DNA from: Ophiosphaerella korrae
Lineage: Eukaryota > Ascomycota > Dothideomycetes > Pleosporales > Phaeosphaeriaceae
Reading direction: 5' to 3'
DNA length: 64,000 nucleotides
Assembly (NCBI GenBank): GCA_028456385.1
Contig: JALNQF010000108.1
Location: forward strand, 62,001-126,000
Shown: positions 33,830 to 45,529 of the stretch, piece after piece
How the letters are laid out: every line of letters begins with the position of its first letter
How positions within the stretch are numbered: position 1 is the stretch's first letter
Position numbers and translations under genes: made by a program
Notes under the pieces: generated by a model
Seen by the model: only the letters and a program-made list of their open reading frames with translations
What the model was told of the DNA's origin: nothing
Database searches by the model: none

Positions 33830-34711
33830 GACGCTCCACTAGAGACAAATTAAGCATACAAATATAACGAAGAAAAACTGAAGAAGGAACGTTACAGTCC
33901 TTAAATTGGAAGATGATGAGCTTGCTGACCTACTACAAGGGCAGTACGGGTTTGAATTCTTTGCGAAAAGATATATTCAGCAGAGACATTGCGCTTTTAG
34001 TAATCAACAAGCACCGATTCACCACGCATCTCCTGACCGGAGATTCGGAGCGGCGCACTCGTTACGAGAACGGTGAAAGTAATCCATCCGATAGTGCGAG
34101 TGGCTGTTCAATCGAATTTGAATAAATCCTTGTTATTAATAGTTAGTTTATGTGTCAGTTGATTACGAGAAGACTCATTGTGTTCAACTATCCATAGGTA
34201 TCTTTGGTAAACACGACGGTGTCAACGTCATAGCGTCTAAATGCCGATCTAGACTACCATCTGTGATGACCTGTCTGCTTTTTAATGGAACTGAGCTTGA
34301 TCTTTCTTGAATTCATGCAGCTATGGATTAGTGGAATCTTGAATACGGCGTTGTCGGCGATTGTCTGAAGTCTCATAGACTGCAGTCGATGTGCTGCAAG
34401 ACGACGAGGATACCTCTGACATATGCAACCTAGATTAGGCTGATTATTTGACAACAAGGAGCGGGTGGCGCAGCCAAGAATTTATCTTGAGCGGCCTGAC
34501 ATGTATCGGGTTAGGATATCCGGAGGATCGGAACGGAGAACGTTCACCAAGTGTAAGCCGCCTCGCCGTCAGGCTTTCCAGTATTTGCGGCCATCATTAT
34601 TCTTGACATCAAGAGTGTTGCAACCATTTTCGGTACCTATCCTCGCACGTAGCAGGTTGAAGCTAGTCCCTTTGACGTTTCCCCACTTGCCTTGTTGAGG
34701 CTGTCGTTGAG
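33830..34711. promoter_or_regulatory. Divergent promoter region between MFS transporter and Zn2Cys6 regulator
   Basis: 882 bases between two start codons on opposite strands, with no gene recognised inside. It contains CGG/CCG triplets (for example near 34040 and 34520) of the kind Zn2Cys6 proteins bind, but I did not find a convincing paired CGG site. Confidence 0.4.
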
Positions 34712-37198
34712 ATGTCCGACAACGCAACTGAACAATCTATTCCCAATTTGAGCCTGCCAGAATGGGGACCTGGTAAGACCCCGAGGGGCCGTGCACGTCT
34801 CCCATCAAGTCGACGTCGGGAAAAAACGCAACTGTCGTGCAACTTGTGCCGACAACGAAAGTGAGTCAAGGACGAAATTCTTCCTGAGCGGTTTCTGACT
34901 CTACCTAGGCTGAAGTGTGACCGTCAACACCCATGCACTGGCTGTAACAAGCGTGCGTTAGGGGCATTCTGCACCTATCCCTCGAGCGCCACAGGTGAGG
35001 TGATGAAGGAACAGCCTCCTGCAACGATGCAAGATAGGATCAACCACCTCGAAGACCTTGTTGTGCATATGATGCAGGGTAATTACAACCCCCCGGAAAA
35101 CTTTCCAGTGAGTACACCACAGATCCCAGGCCCAGGCTTACAGCCAGTGAGTCCCGGGAGAGATATGATCATTCCGGACGATTCCAATTCTTTCAAAGAG
35201 AGTACCTCACGTTCCTTTTCCAAAAGCGTTAGCATACACGTGACGCGTACAGGTACAAGCTATGTCACTGACGCCCACTGGGCAGCTGTGCTTGATGGTA
35301 TTGCCGAGATCAAGAATCATTTTGAGACCGAAGAGCAGCTAGCAAATGAACAGGCGCCAAGCCTTGGGCACCATGATCGAACAGAACCACTGCTTTTGTA
35401 TGGCTGTTTTCAGCTCACTACAAGAGAAGAGATACTGGCGTCTCTGCCTCCACGTCCCTTGGTAGATCAATTGGTCTCTTCTTACTTTAGCTCCTTTGAG
35501 ATGTCACCTGGTCAGTGCCCCGTCTTTTGTTGATCGGCGAAGGTTGTTATTTGTGTCTAACTGTCGAGGAAGCTGTGTTACATAGTGTTGAGTTTCTAAA
35601 GGAGGTAAGACTGATGCAGTTTGTTTGAAGTTGCAACTAATCAGGAAAAAGTACGAGAAATTCTGGAACAATCAATCAACAACTCCCATTATATGGATAG
35701 GCCTACTTTTTACTATTCTATGTATAGCCACTCAGCTGCGAAAGTATAAACTAGAGCCCTCTATACAGGCAATATCTGGACAAACAAACGAGGAGTACCT
35801 CCAAATAACGGTGGAATCGCTTCGACTGGCTGCTGTTCAATGTCTCCTATCAGGGAAATACGTGAACGGAGGGCCGTACGTACTCGAGACCTTGATGCTT
35901 TACTTTACTGTCGAACATTTTCTCAGCAATGATGCTGAGCCGGGTATATTGATTCTTCTTAGCACAATTATTCAGATAGCGATGCGCATGGGTTACCATC
36001 GTGATCCAAAACACTATGAGGGCATGACACCATTCTGTGGCGAAATGCAAAGACGGATATGGGCCACCATCGTAGCTTTAGACCTCATCATCTCGGCACA
36101 GATGGGCCTACCACGGTTGATCAAACAATGGCAAACTGATACCGCAGAGCCCTTGAACCTCGAAGATCGGGACTTTGACAAGACAACCACAAACATGCCG
36201 CCCCCTCGTCCCGAATCCGATCTTATCCCGATGCTGTTTCGCATCGTCAATGCTCGCATGTTAAAAGCTATGGGCGCTGTTTGGGATTTCGCAACTGACA
36301 TACGGACATATACGTATGATGACGTGATGAGAATGGATGAACAGCTCGAAACTGCCCATGCTTCGATACCGCAGTGTCTTAGATGGAGCTTCTCGGGTCT
36401 CGCAGATTCTCCTCAAGTCTTCATGCAAAAGATGTCACTAGAAAGTGTCTATCATAGAGCTAAGATTGTGCTTCATCGAAGATATCTTCGAATGTCAATG
36501 AGAGTGCAGCATGCAGAATCTTGGAAGATCTGCCTGGAATCTGCCCTTAAACTCCTTGAATATCAAAATACCCTTCAAGAGAAGACGGAGATCTTTGGAC
36601 ATTTGTACCAAGACCGCTGGAGGGTCTCATCTCTGGTTAAACATGATTTTCTGCTAGCTAGCAGTATCCTATGTTCTTACCTCCAGCAGAGTGGCCAAGC
36701 CCTAGAGGGTCAATCCGTAGATAGTACTATTCGATCCGCTCTCCGAAGATCGTACGACATCTGGCTCCTTTCTAGTAGTGAATCTAAGGAGGCACGAAAA
36801 GCAGCCTCCGCGTTGAGTGTGGTATTAGGCATATCGGACTCTATGAGATCCAGCAGGTTTCCTACAAGTTCTCAAGCACTTTCTGGGTTGCCCTGGATGT
36901 CAGCATATGATAATTTCGGTCACTACCAGGGTAATTTGGTGTCCCTCATTATAGAAATGCTACCTCCAAGCTAATGTGTGTGACTAGGCGGTAATAACGA
37001 CTTCAACCTCCTGTTCCCCGGATCAGATGCAACTACATGGACAGATTGGTCTGGGCCATGCACTATCGACCCTCTTTTCCCGGGCCATGTGCCTGATAGA
37101 CGAGCGCATACAATTGACGGTAAGTAGTTGTTTTGCACGTGTCATACAATTTTTGATTTGAAAAAGGTGCTGCGGATACTACAGGCACTTTTCAATGA
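34712..37198 (+). CDS. Zn2Cys6 fungal transcription factor
   Basis: Six exons (34712-34860, 34909-35510, 35573-35604, 35652-36918, 36988-37119, 37167-37198) give 737 residues. All junctions are in phase; the donor of intron 4 (GTCACT) is weak. The binuclear zinc cluster [20 protein letters not shown] plus a final Cys eight residues on (about residues 43-72) spans intron 1. A coiled [17 protein letters not shown] dimerisation segment follows at about 89-105. From about residue 230 the fungal-specific transcription factor domain is clear ([67 protein letters not shown]). It should bind DNA in the nucleus and, by position, may regulate the divergent MFS gene. Targets are otherwise unknown. Confidence 0.9.
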
Positions 37199-37597
37199 CC
37201 TTGGAATGGATAGACAAACCTTTGCTATCCAACGTTACTTCCCTCGATCTCTAATCTCATTTCTAGCTGGAGAATGATATCAAAAGCACTGACCTACTGT
37301 AAATAAGATATTTGACGGAATCAAAGATAGACTTGGGGACATGGTTGCAGATTCTTCTCGCATGATAGATTTATCACTATAGAAATGCAGCTTCCACCAA
37401 TCAACCACAAGATACAGCAAGTCATATAATAGCGAGTCTTCTATTTTAAGTACAAATCGAGTTGTCGTGCACAACATTTGGGCTATTTACCACGGTCTTC
37501 TTATAGCTGTACAACAATGGGACGAGTTTTCGCGGTTGCGAGGAGCATTTCCATCGAGGCATTGTTGGAAAGTCAACAAAGTCTGCCATACCACGGC
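37199..37597. other. Intergenic, nothing recognised
   Basis: 399 bases between the transcription factor stop and the repeat copy. It contains only short frames. Confidence 0.5.
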
Positions 37598-38178
37598 AAT
37601 GAGTCGTTTAGGAAAGAAAATCTCATAAAATGAGTCAATATCTACTATTACTCTTCAGCTTTTGAAGGTGTGCCTTTCCGTAGCGAGTTACGAACTGCAA
37701 ATCTTGATCGCTAGTAATTGGTCCGCCACACGAATCCGAAGCACTCCATCGCAGATCAAAGTTATGTTTCAAGACTATCCACAAACGCAAAATTGGTGCA
37801 TATCCAACGCATCACGCATAGACAAGATGAAGGACAGCAAGGGCGGTTAGGGATAGGCTAGTTGGGATCGGAAGATCTCGACTATGTCTACGATTTTGGG
37901 CGACTTTTGGGGGCGGCTTTTAGGTGGCTGGAATTTCTGAAAATAAAGAATGGAGGATTTCAGTAGATGGATACTCTTGCTATCTTTCCCGTTATTCGTA
38001 TCTGGGGCCTGGCCCAACGCCGCCGCCGCCGCCACAATCATCGCAGGGCCTTCCAAGTTTGCCATGAAAACGTATTGGCCGGGAAAACATAACTTTTGTG
38101 TCTCTACTGTGGCGTCATAATAGACAAATGGGTGCTGGTGATGGTGTGGGTACATCCAAATTCAATTATGGTTTGACG
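37598..38178 (-). repeat. Dispersed repeat, part A, copy 2
   Basis: Inverted relative to copy 1 (30433-31075), with which it shares most blocks. A short GCC/CGG trinucleotide run (about 38020-38035) is inserted relative to copy 1, and the 16-bp array is reduced. It lies directly beside part B copy 2. Confidence 0.75.
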
Positions 38179-38189
38179 ACACGTGATGT

Positions 38190-38400
38190 TGCAATGGGGG
38201 GAATGGTCCAGACAGGTCAGTGGACTCGTTGTTTTCTATCTGCTGTCTCGCAGATATTACACTACTTTTACGAAAGATGGTTCTCAAGCTGCGGGAATCG
38301 GCACAGGGAAATCTCGGAACTTGGGGAGGTGGGGAAGAGAAAAAAAAGGCGTAGCGCATTTCCTCAATTTATACTACGATTCTGTATATTTGAATCATGA
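38190..38400 (+). repeat. Dispersed repeat, part B, copy 2
   Basis: Matches the reverse complement of 31111-31370. It lacks the ~40-base piece present in copy 1 between CTGTCTCGCA and ACTTTTAC. Confidence 0.7.
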
Positions 38401-39091
38401 CATGAATCAATGCATCTTGACAGTGTATCATAATATATACGGACTACCAGTCCCATACCGCGCCATTGTAAGATGGCCAAGGAAACATGCTGAACATAGT
38501 ATGGGATATTTGGTCTTTTTTTTTAGCTCAGGACGTCAAACATTGTAACCTTCTTCACACACTGTGTTACATATATCCTATTATTGATGCGTGCTTTGTA
38601 CGCCTTGGTCGCTTTTATGAAACCGCATGTAACCCTATTTTAATGTATCTTGCCCATTGTATGTTCCCATGTAATAGCCCGTCTTATGTGAGTAACCAGC
38701 CCTATATATGATGTGCCAAAAGTACCTGATGAGTGTGTGACCCTGATGACCGATCTACTTCACCCGTCCTTAGGTGCTGTCAATCTTGATCCTACATGAC
38801 CTACTTAGCCACCGCTTTGCAAGCTTGAAAATTTTGGTCACAAAGATCACTCCACGTATGGCCCCTCGTCCCAGCGTGAGGTGCGTCACCACACACTGGC
38901 CAACTCCTGGTATGTTTTGTAAATGTGCCTCATCAAGAGTTATATCCTCTGTCACGAACCATGCTGCACGTTTTCCGCGTGTCCAATAGCAAGACTTGCC
39001 TGCTTGTTGTCAAATCTAGTGCCACTGCGTGTGGAACCCAAGACGCCTATTTTACCCATATGAAGCTTCGAGTTGCACCAAACGAACGGCA
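38401..39091. other. Intergenic, no gene seen
   Basis: 691 bases of AT-rich sequence. The ATG-poor plus-strand frame at 38925-39923 that starts here is antisense to the ankyrin gene and was left out. Confidence 0.45.
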
Positions 39092-40900
39092 TCAATTAAT
39101 TCCCAAAATAGTCCTCCCCTTCATGTCCCCTCGTCCACCAAGCGCAGTTCCTAACACATCACCCTCCGCCCCATGCGAGAGTAGGAGATCGATCATTTGG
39201 CTTCGCTCTCTACTTTCCAGCGTTTTCGAGGTCAACGCTAGGTATAATGGTGTCTCGCCCTCTTCTGATTCGTGGTTGACGTCTGCGCCCCTAGCAACGA
39301 GATATTTTGCCACCTTGTACGCTCCAGGCGTCTTGACAGCGTGTATTAGAGGAGTTTCTCCTCTGTCGTTTGCAGTATTGATCGAGTGTCCTTGGGTAAA
39401 GAGGTATGTCACCGTGTTGACCTGTCCTCCTAACGTTGCGGCATGGATCGCGCAATGGTATTTGTTCGGCGAGGGCAACGTCTTTGTGATCTCGGCGCCA
39501 AACTCCACCAAAACATCGAGAATCTCTGGTGACATCTCGTACGCTGCGCGGATAAAAAAGAACCCAAACTCTGGGTGCGCGACCATAGGATTCGCGCCTT
39601 CCCAAAGTATTCGCTCAACATCCGCAATGGTAGCCTCTGAGGGTATGTTAAGCAGTATTCGATCCACAGCAACTCTCTCTTCAGCATTCAAGTTCTTTCG
39701 GTTAGCTTTTGCTACTGCGATCTTGTCGCACGTGATATTTTTATGGATTATGGAGACATTTGAGCTTGCGATAGTAGATGTGTACTTTGATCGTACTTTG
39801 GTCGTCGTGGAACTGTGGGTAGTGTACTGGGCGGTTATGCCAGAACACCAGCTCCGTGTCTTCTTTAGTCGTGATTCAGGCGCAACCAATGTCCGGGTCG
39901 TGGATACACCATCATCGGTATAAAATGTACCCCGAGACGGCGTTAGCTCATCGCGTGATGGATACATGTTCTTTTCGTTGGCTCTCGATCCTGATATTTC
40001 GATGATCCTAGAGTGCCGAAGTGGTTGTGCATCCGCATGATTGGGTATGTCTGCGAGCCAGGTACCAATACCTTTGGCTGTTGAAGACGCTGTCGTCGCC
40101 GTTTCCGAAGGAGTACTTCTACCACTGCGTCGCCCTTCACCAAGGGACAGATCTAAGGAATCTGGTCGCGGCGTCGTGGTCCTTCTGGTTTGCCTGCTGG
40201 TCGTCCGCTCATCCGCCTGGATGGTAGTGATGCATGAACGCAGCAGACGAATGGCTCGGAGAAGTGAAGAAAGCCTTTCTCGCGCGATATGATTGACTTG
40301 AATTTCTTCCATATCTGTCCTTCTTAGCAACTCATCGTGCGCCATGATCAAGTCGCTAACATAAGACCTAAGGAAAGATTCAACTGTATCCTGCTGCCCA
40401 TATCTGCAAAAATAAGTATATACCCCCCGCGCAACTTCTGAGGAGCTTTACATACTGGGCAAGGTAATCAAGAGATAATTCCAATACTATTCTTGAGGCT
40501 TCGAGGTCTTGTCGCATGCTGATAAGCGGACCGCTTTGAAGAGCCTGCCAGTCATCTTTGTGGCGTTTGCTGCAGGAGAGCTTCAAGAAAGTCTTGTGTA
40601 GACGCTCGCTTGTCATATCACAAGAGTCGAGGATCTGCGCAACAGCATCAACAAGTGATGGCGGAAGAGTAGAACCAGACTTGGCAAAGTCATCTTGTGC
40701 AATGCCAAGGCCTGTTTTGATGATCAACAGGTCGTTGTTAATCGCGTTCAGATCATGCCGTGCGTCGCGAACTTTGCGCGCAAACTGGCTGACATCTTGT
40801 ATAATCTGTTTCGCGCCAATATTAGTCGTTGCGCATAACCGCACAAAGGGGCCAACTTGCTTGCGCAATCCCGATACTCAGCGCAGCACACCTAGCTGTG
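39092..40900 (-). CDS. Ankyrin-repeat protein with fungal STAND-type N-terminal domain; damaged start
   Basis: Minus-strand exons end and start at 40452 and 40393 (GTAAAG donor, CAGCAG acceptor), then the frame is open to the stop at 39092. The N-terminal ~140 residues (VGPFVRLCATTNIGAKQII, VRDARHDLNAINNDLLIIKTGL and a DDW segment) resemble the helical N-terminal domain found on fungal STAND/NLR-like proteins. A long Ser/Thr/Arg-rich linker follows, then about five ankyrin-type units (GANPMVAHPEFGFFFIRAAY, HCAIHAATLGGQVNTVTYL, GETPLIHAVKTPGAYKVAKYLVARGADVN, GETPLYLALTSK, MIDLLLSHGAEG). No nucleotide-binding domain is present. The start is unclear: LSIGIAQA lies one frame off just upstream, implying one extra base near a TTGCTTGC duplication at 40857-40864, and no ATG follows. 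It may be a recent pseudogene. Role: probable protein-protein interaction. Confidence 0.65.
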
Positions 40901-41737
40901 ATTGTACTGGGTTGAGGCATCAGGTGATGAGCCCACAAGGTTCATGATGGTACGCCCGGATTGCTTAGAGTAGGAATTGCTGGCGGCTTTCCTGAGTTTA
41001 AGTGATGAGCCTTCCTGCAATAGAGCAATAAAGGGTAGCAATCGCCGGAAGTTGCTCTTGAAACCCCTGTGGCGGACAGGACCGTCCCACAACAAGATAA
41101 CTCAGTGCATTGAACTAGGCTTCAAACTGTTAGCGTCACATAAGACGAGTAAGTGCATGGGTGCACAAGCATTACCATGTCTTCAAGGCACGCATGCATA
41201 AGGTTAGGGAGTCGTCTAGTCCGACTAGCAAGTCCAACGCAGGTGACAGGCGGTGCCATGGTGTAGGGCAGCTTGGGCAGGTAACATGACGAGGGCATTC
41301 CGCATGTTCCAGGTAAAAGTCACCAACCGTTGGGGGCGATGCGTGATCCGGTGGTGGCTTGCGCACAATCAACCTGTCAATTTAGGGTCCTGAAATGCGC
41401 CACAGTGGGGACTAGGAAATGAGCACTGGGCAGGGGCATGCGAACGGGCGTCGATCACACCTTCACACCCTTGCGCGCATGCTTGCCATCTTGCCATACA
41501 AAAGGGTTATCCCTTGTCACGATTTAGATAGCGGTGCTCTTGGTATGCTGAAAATCTAGATACCCACTACATAGAATTGGTATTCTAGATCACAAGTAAG
41601 GCAGGAGCACTCGAAGAACCTCAGTGAAAAGATTTGCATAACAAATTATCTTTTATATCCGTCTGGCTTTTATGTAAGGGAGACCCAATAATATTCCTCT
41701 TTTTCCCATTGAACTAGATCGGCGACTAGTCTAATAA
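40901..41737. other. Intergenic, no gene seen
   Basis: 837 bases. Possible decayed 5' exon of the ankyrin gene near 40900-41080 (minus strand), otherwise nothing recognised. Confidence 0.4.
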
Positions 41738-44275
41738 TTAATCGACGATCCCAGGTGGGAGGAACGAGATGTAGTCTAGCGGTGCAAGCTCGTTGCCATT
41801 TGCCAGTCCTGTAATGCGGACCACGTCTCCCTTCTGAACATTGACGCCTTCAAACGTGATGCGGGTTGCTGAGTGGCCATCCAAATAGGTGGATGGTGCA
41901 TGGCCCAGCTTATCTTCCAAGTCGCCAACCCAACGACCAATTGTCCGGTTTCCAATCTCAAGCTGGAAGGATGCCCTTCCACCAATGATATCGTAGTAAT
42001 TGACAGCCACATTGTAAGTCCCAGAAGCAAAGGTTATGCTTGTACTTGCCGTGCCGGTTACTCTGTTTGAAGTTGTAACGATGGCTGTATGCCCAGATGC
42101 TGCATGAAACGGAGTGACAGCAACTGGCTTATAGTTGGAGAGCGTCATTTTTTCTGCTTCGATGCGATAAGGGTGGTTACCGACACGTTTCATTCCGTCT
42201 GGAATCTGGGAAAGATTGAGGTAAAATTGATTGATCGAATCGCGCCAAACCAGAGCATGGCCGGCCTGAAACTTTTGCTTGAATAGCGCATGCTCGTATC
42301 GTTCGGTGTCGATTCTGTCCTTGAGCGACTGCCATTGTTTGACGAATGCTTGCGCAGTCGCAGCACCCTCGTAGTGCGCATCATAGAAATGTTGAATGAC
42401 CGTCTTCCCAGATTTGAGCCGCTGAGTGTATGGCACGTGGTGAAACCATAATAGCAGGTTGTCAGGTGTAGTCTCAATCTTTTCGTACTTCTGAGCAAGT
42501 TCTGGTGGATATTGACCCGCGTTCCCCGTGCCGTTCTTGACTGTACGATCCATTCCTATGCTGAACCGATCAGCGCGTGTCCACTGTCCCCAGCCGTTGT
42601 TGTCTTGGGAAGCTGGGTTAGGACCAAAGTGTGTATAAAGAATGTCAGTCAACGTTTGGATACCAAGATTTCCGCTATAGTTCTCATATGCAGGCCAGGA
42701 CTTCATAGAGATATCAGTGATCACACTCATCACTTGCTGATCGAATCCAAACGTCAAACGGATCCAATCTTGTAATACTTCTTCAGCATCAAGCGAAGCG
42801 TCCCATGCTAGCCTTCCGTAGGCGTACAGATTAGATAAGGCAATATGGCTTCCCAGCCAGGTGGTATTGGCCCCAACATTTACAACACCGGCATACCCAC
42901 CCAACGGCCGCTGAAAGCGCTCACCGGAGATAATGTTTTTGACCTGGGAAGGACGACTGTCAGCTCGAAGGTCAGTCTCAAGTATCTCTTTCCATAGTGG
43001 ACCGAGATACACAAGATGATCTTGCTGCCCTAGATATTCTTGAGTGACCTGAAGCTCGATGGCAGTGCTCGTCTTTCGTAACGTCGAAAACAAAGGACTT
43101 GGTGGCTCTCGCACTTGGAAGTCAATAGGGCCATATTTTATCTGCACAACCACGTTGTCATCAAACTTTCCATCCAGTGGTTGAAAGAAGTCGACTGCAG
43201 CGTTTGCTCGGTCCGCTTTCCAATTAGAAGGGCTAATATGGTTGTCGTAAACAAAAGCGCGGAACATGATGATACCGCCATGAGGTTTTGCTGCGCGAGC
43301 AAACATATTGGCTCCATCAGCCAACGTGCGATTGTACGTCAAGGGTCCTGGTTGGCCTTCGCTATTTGCCTTCACAAGATAGCCTGCCATGTCTGGGATA
43401 CGGGCGTAGATTTTGTCTGTAATATTCGCCCACCAAGCGTCGACTTTCGGATCCAAAGGGTCAAAAGTAGGCAAACCACCGAAGTCTTTTGGCGATGCAA
43501 AGTTCAGTGAAATGCCAACTTGGATGCCGTAGGGTCGCATGACGTCCGCTATTTTACCCAAACCCTCCATATTTCGTGCGTTTAGAAGCTGCGCGTTGGC
43601 ATTTACGTTGTTGACGATAATTCCATTGATACGGACGGAGGCGAGCAGACGAGCATATTGAGCCACACGGGTAAGGTCGTTGACCACAAATCCGCCTTGG
43701 AAGAAGATTGAAGGGCCAGCATAGCCGCGCTCGATGCTTCCATCGAGGTTATCCCATTGGTTTGCCCATCGAATCCCGGCTTGAGGGTTGTTCACCATTG
43801 ATGTAGTTGCAAAGTTGCCTTGTGCCAGTCGAGAAAGATACTCGTATGCGCCGTAGAGGGCTCCTCGTGCATTGTAGCCCACGATTATTACGTTTTGCCC
43901 CTGCGTACTCAGGAAAAACCCATCGTCTTCCAAATTCGCCGCCTCCGTTAGATTACCATAGGCACTCTCGTACGCTTTAAGTGTGCCGACAACGATGCTT
44001 CCTAATCCGCCACTACTGGAGTCATTGGCCTCCAACTTCCTTCCAAAAATCTCCTTGAAACCCTCTATGAGCTCTTCCTGGGCCGTGTATACCGGACTAT
44101 CCTTTGTTGTGTTCAATGCGACAACTTTTGATGGAATTGACGTATAGTTGCTTGCTCCAGGTAGTGGCGCATATCGTAGCCATGCTTTAGCGCCATCTTC
44201 TGCGGAAGCTAGACCGATATTCAAGAGTATGGTAAGGACGAAGAGTCGCACGACTGTGAGTTGCAAACAAACCAT
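41738..44275 (-). CDS. Secreted alpha-glucuronidase, GH67
   Basis: One uninterrupted frame of 845 residues, typical length for fungal GH67. The signal peptide is about residues 1-25. The N-terminal GH67 domain (ARGALYGAYEYLSRLAQG, about 136-153) is followed by the catalytic barrel: RWANQWDNLDGSIERGYAG (169-187), INGIIVNNVNAN (216-227) and KANSEGQPGP with the probable acid Glu306. LDGKFDDNVVVQIKYGPIDFQVREP (367-391) holds the conserved Asp368 and Glu390. A beta-rich C-terminal part closes the protein (AEKMTLSNYKPV to the end). GH67 enzymes remove 4-O-methyl-glucuronic acid from the ends of xylo-oligosaccharides during hemicellulose breakdown. It is expected outside the cell. A TATATTT element lies about 45 bases upstream of the ATG. 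It is intact and shows no sign of RIP. Confidence 0.95.
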   Translation of the reverse strand: MVCLQLTVVRLFVLTILLNIGLASAEDGAKAWLRYAPLPGASNYTSIPSKVVALNTTKDSPVYTAQEELIEGFKEIFGRKLEANDSSSGGLGSIVVGTLKAYESAYGNLTEAANLEDDGFFLSTQGQNVIIVGYNARGALYGAYEYLSRLAQGNFATTSMVNNPQAGIRWANQWDNLDGSIERGYAGPSIFFQGGFVVNDLTRVAQYARLLASVRINGIIVNNVNANAQLLNARNMEGLGKIADVMRPYGIQVGISLNFASPKDFGGLPTFDPLDPKVDAWWANITDKIYARIPDMAGYLVKANSEGQPGPLTYNRTLADGANMFARAAKPHGGIIMFRAFVYDNHISPSNWKADRANAAVDFFQPLDGKFDDNVVVQIKYGPIDFQVREPPSPLFSTLRKTSTAIELQVTQEYLGQQDHLVYLGPLWKEILETDLRADSRPSQVKNIISGERFQRPLGGYAGVVNVGANTTWLGSHIALSNLYAYGRLAWDASLDAEEVLQDWIRLTFGFDQQVMSVITDISMKSWPAYENYSGNLGIQTLTDILYTHFGPNPASQDNNGWGQWTRADRFSIGMDRTVKNGTGNAGQYPPELAQKYEKIETTPDNLLLWFHHVPYTQRLKSGKTVIQHFYDAHYEGAATAQAFVKQWQSLKDRIDTERYEHALFKQKFQAGHALVWRDSINQFYLNLSQIPDGMKRVGNHPYRIEAEKMTLSNYKPVAVTPFHAASGHTAIVTTSNRVTGTASTSITFASGTYNVAVNYYDIIGGRASFQLEIGNRTIGRWVGDLEDKLGHAPSTYLDGHSATRITFEGVNVQKGDVVRITGLANGNELAPLDYISFLPPGIVD

Positions 44276-45529
44276 GCCTTTAGTTACAGCTAGTGATATG
44301 GTGGGCTACATATGCAAAATATATAATCCATATCTAAGTCGTAGGGTAAAATGTCAAATTAGTCGTAAAGAACCGGAGTAAGATGTACTGTAAAGTAGTG
44401 GAGCGCCGCCATTGGAGGAATTAGCCGTATTGACGTACACTCTACAGGGTTCAAAGTTTCTCCGTCGGAAGTGGGCTGCTTAGAATGTAATAGATGATCC
44501 GATGTTATTCCATTATTCAGGCTAAAATTTTAACACCAAAGATGATCAGCAAAGACATAGTACGATCGAGGGGAATTGACTACCGGATGATCACAGGTTG
44601 TGCGTAGTGGGGACAAGGTGGGGTAGCGTTCTGCCTCCCTGCCAACTAAAAAAGTAGAAAAATCACTCTTATGATGTCAACACTAGATTTTATAAAATAG
44701 ATAACTAATATAATATAGAAATAGTCAATTAGGGAATCTTAGAATACTACTGCTATAGTTATAGATACTCAGAAGAAGGATTCAAGGTAGTCTGAGTATC
44801 TTGTGGCTGCTGCTTCGTAAATGACCTATTTTATAATTGCTTAGTTGACCAAGAGCCTGCGCCGCTACGGCGACCTAACCATACAAAAACTTCTACCATC
44901 GAGGGCTTCTGAAATATCACTGAAGGGAAGGCGCAATAGCCCAGTAATGCGGACGATAGGGCATGTTTTAAATACATGTGTATTCCGTAGCACCTGCGCC
45001 AGTATGAAGCACCTGGTGAGGACCTTGATAGAGGGCGTTCTCTCTAAACTGTTTACATATCATCTAGATTTAGTGTCGATAATATAGCAACCTAGCCGAG
45101 AGATCTATCATCAGTTTTTTCCATCGCTCTACTTTAGTTGTGTCAGAAGAGAAAGTGTACGTCGCGTTACCACACTTAAATCGCTTTAGTCGGTTCGATT
45201 CAAGCCATAATATATACATACTATATTCTTCCTACATTAGGGAATTAGGTACCAGACATAATGGACCTCGGGATGAACGTAGGGATAGGTTGAGGACAGG
45301 ATAGAGAAGTTCTAGGATAGGGTTTCACAGGGTAGGAGAAGATGCAACTTGATAAGATGATCGATACTTTATCTATGTAATGTTGGCTAATATTATAGGT
45401 ATGGGAGCGGCTACATACACCCCAACGCGCCAAGCCGCTAATCCACGGCCTTCTTTACGCTGATACACCCACTGCTTCGTCTTTGCATCATTCTCTATTA
45501 TCTAACTATACCATACCCTCGATCCTAAA
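44276..45529. other. Intergenic with one AT-rich repeat
   Basis: 1254 bases. Contains repeat C (44647-44800). An 80-codon frame at 44845-45087 shows no motif and lacks an ATG start. The rest is AT-rich with nothing recognised. Confidence 0.5.
44647..44800 (+). repeat. AT-rich dispersed repeat C, copy 1
   Basis: Resembles 50383-50505 (plus) and 54835-54960 (minus). Shared blocks are the A-run followed by AAATCACTC, then AATCTTAGA.TAC and a CTATAACTAT-type end. It is the most diverged of the three. Confidence 0.45.

Noticed and set aside
38925..39923. 332-codon plus-strand frame
   Set aside because: Antisense to the ankyrin gene, whose minus-strand frame has clear ankyrin motifs; no motif of its own.
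45190..45210. GGTTCGATTC as a tRNA T-arm
   Set aside because: No matching acceptor, D or anticodon arms lie upstream at tRNA spacing.
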